A stretch of 64,000 nt of DNA, from NCBI RefSeq assembly GCF_900537115.1, contig NZ_UNRG01000002.1, positions 186,591 through 250,590 on the forward strand, given 5' to 3'. The notes beneath the pieces are model-generated. The model saw only the letters and a program-made list of their open reading frames with translations, did not search any database and had not been told where the DNA came from. Both the position numbers and the translations under genes were made by a program. The DNA is from Arthrobacter sp. Alg241-R88. Lineage in GTDB: Bacteria; Actinomycetota; Actinomycetes; Actinomycetales; Micrococcaceae. The stretch's first letter is position 1; each line of letters starts with the position of its first letter. Positions 63,070-64,000 of this stretch are shown in pieces.

Positions 63070-64000
63070 ATGGCAAATAACCACATCCAGAATCTGACGG
63101 GTGAGACTGAGGAATATTCCGTCGTCGTCATCGGCGCGGGCATGGGGGGCATTTACGCCCTCCACCGGTTCGCCGACCTGGGACACGACGTCCACGGCTT
63201 CGAGGGAGCAGACGGAGTCGGGGGCGTCTGGTATCACAACGCCTACCCGGGTGCCCGCGTGGACTTGGAAAGCCACAGCTACGCCTTCATGTTTGATCCT
63301 GAGCTTTACGCGGGATGGGACTGGAGCGAGCGGTACGCCGCACAACCCGAAATTCTGCGGTACCTCAACTATGTGGCGGACCGCCTCGATGTGCGCCGCA
63401 ACCTCTCGCTGAGCACTTGGGTGACGTCCGCCGATTGGCAGCCCCAGGAGAACAAGTACCTCATCAAGACCAATACCGGCCGGACGGTTTGGGCCCGCTA
63501 TCTCGTGATGGCCACGGGGCAGCTGTCCAAACCGCGGAAGCCGGACTTCCCGGGACTCGATGATTTCGAGGGGGAGTGGCATCAAACCGCCCATTGGCCT
63601 CAGACTCCCGTTGAGATTGCCGGCAAGCGGGTGGCCCTCATTGGGACAGGATCTTCGGGTGTGCAGGCTGCGACGGAGATCGCCAAGACCGCCGGGCACC
63701 TCTATGTCCTGCAACGCACCCCGAACTACTCGGTCCCTGCACACAACGGGCCGGCGGACAGGAGGAAGAAGGCCCGCCTCAATAAGAAGGTTCTGCGACT
63801 ACGAGACGAGTCATACAATTCCCCTGTCGGCTATGTCATGCAGGGCTTTGCCGGTAAGGCTTCAGACTTCTCCGAAGAACAGCAGCAGCAGATTCTAGAG
63901 TCCAGATGGGCGTTCGGGGGCCAGACCCTGCTCGGAACCTTCTCGGACCAGGGGACGAACATCGACGTCAACAATGTCGTGGCCGAGTTTGTGCGCGGCA
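63070..64000 (+). CDS. Baeyer–Villiger-type flavin monooxygenase, 3' truncated by window end
   Basis: The first 310 residues show the FAD motif GAGMGG (22–27), the family motif GGVWYHNAYPGARVD (51–65) and the NADPH Rossmann motif GTGSSG (192–197). Between them lies a variant of the fingerprint FxGxxxHxxxWP: FEGEWHQTAHWP (166–177), in which the key His position is Gln172 with His171 beside it. AGGGAG seven bases upstream supports ATG 63070; ATG 63001 is an in-frame alternative. It would insert oxygen next to a ketone to give an ester or lactone. Confidence 0.9.
   Translation, partial: MANNHIQNLTGETEEYSVVVIGAGMGGIYALHRFADLGHDVHGFEGADGVGGVWYHNAYPGARVDLESHSYAFMFDPELYAGWDWSERYAAQPEILRYLNYVADRLDVRRNLSLSTWVTSADWQPQENKYLIKTNTGRTVWARYLVMATGQLSKPRKPDFPGLDDFEGEWHQTAHWPQTPVEIAGKRVALIGTGSSGVQAATEIAKTAGHLYVLQRTPNYSVPAHNGPADRRKKARLNKKVLRLRDESYNSPVGYVMQGFAGKASDFSEEQQQQILESRWAFGGQTLLGTFSDQGTNIDVNNVVAEFVRG

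Noticed and set aside
19861..64000. Integrase, insertion sequence or CRISPR array in the accessory region
   Set aside because: No transposase or integrase motifs, terminal inverted repeats with target duplications, or regularly spaced repeats were found by reading both strands.

Overview
The window looks like chromosome from a high-GC actinobacterium of the Arthrobacter/Pseudarthrobacter group. Three things point there: the actinobacterial trp layout (trpE, a Trp-associated membrane protein, an HGxxPAAW protein, then trpCBA and lgt), the gltBD–pyk–ANTAR-regulator neighbourhood, and start sites with a TANNNT -10 box only 6–8 bases upstream (leaderless). The genus is an inference from gene order and protein style, not from a search.

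Bases 1–19.9 kb are conserved core: the riboflavin end (ribBA tail, ribH), histidine genes (hisE, hisG, hisF, hisI), tryptophan genes, lgt, glutamate synthase, pyruvate kinase, a PdtaR-type antiterminator regulator and tRNA-Leu(CAA). A nearly perfect 70-base palindrome ends hisF and the convergent gene.

Downstream of the tRNA everything is accessory. 20.7–26.2 kb is a TetR-controlled unit on the minus strand: DHA2-type exporter, flavin reductase and two NtaA/DszA-type flavin monooxygenases. 26.2–27.6 kb is a graveyard with a decayed SnoaL-like gene and the tail of a drug-efflux MFS gene. 27.6–34.5 kb is a minus-strand ribose-type ABC operon with two tandem paralogous binding lipoproteins, permease and ATPase, followed by an SDR and an esterase-fold hydrolase. 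34.8–36.6 kb has a small protein and an MFS exporter.

36.9–64 kb is a catabolic region. Two closely related AraC regulators flank a GH15 glycosidase. The second faces an 11-gene plus-strand operon: flavin reductase, RutA-like monooxygenase, cupin, PEP-mutase-like lyase, two SDRs, NADP-oxidoreductase, thiolase, SnoaL-like protein, SDR and FAD hydroxylase. Then come a crotonase closely resembling 6-oxocamphor hydrolase, a divergent lyase, an enoyl-CoA hydratase, a creatinase-like M24 protein, a CocE-type hydrolase, an IclR regulator, a VOC protein, an ADP-forming acyl-CoA synthetase, a double hot-dog hydratase and a Baeyer–Villiger monooxygenase cut by the window end. Together these suggest oxygenation and C–C cleavage of an alicyclic or terpenoid-type ketone, CoA activation and beta-oxidation. 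The substrate is not determinable here.

The most unusual signal is non-coding. Four promoters in the catabolic region (about 38.13, 41.45, 54.94 and 62.86 kb) share one module with invariant spacing: a 10-bp-period direct repeat of TTGGCRTS type, then TARCGT exactly 40 bases after its start. Three of them also share the ribosome-binding and start-codon block. Two of these drive only a vestigial or short ORF ahead of the real gene, as if a promoter–leader cassette had been copied to build a regulon, probably run by the AraC pair.
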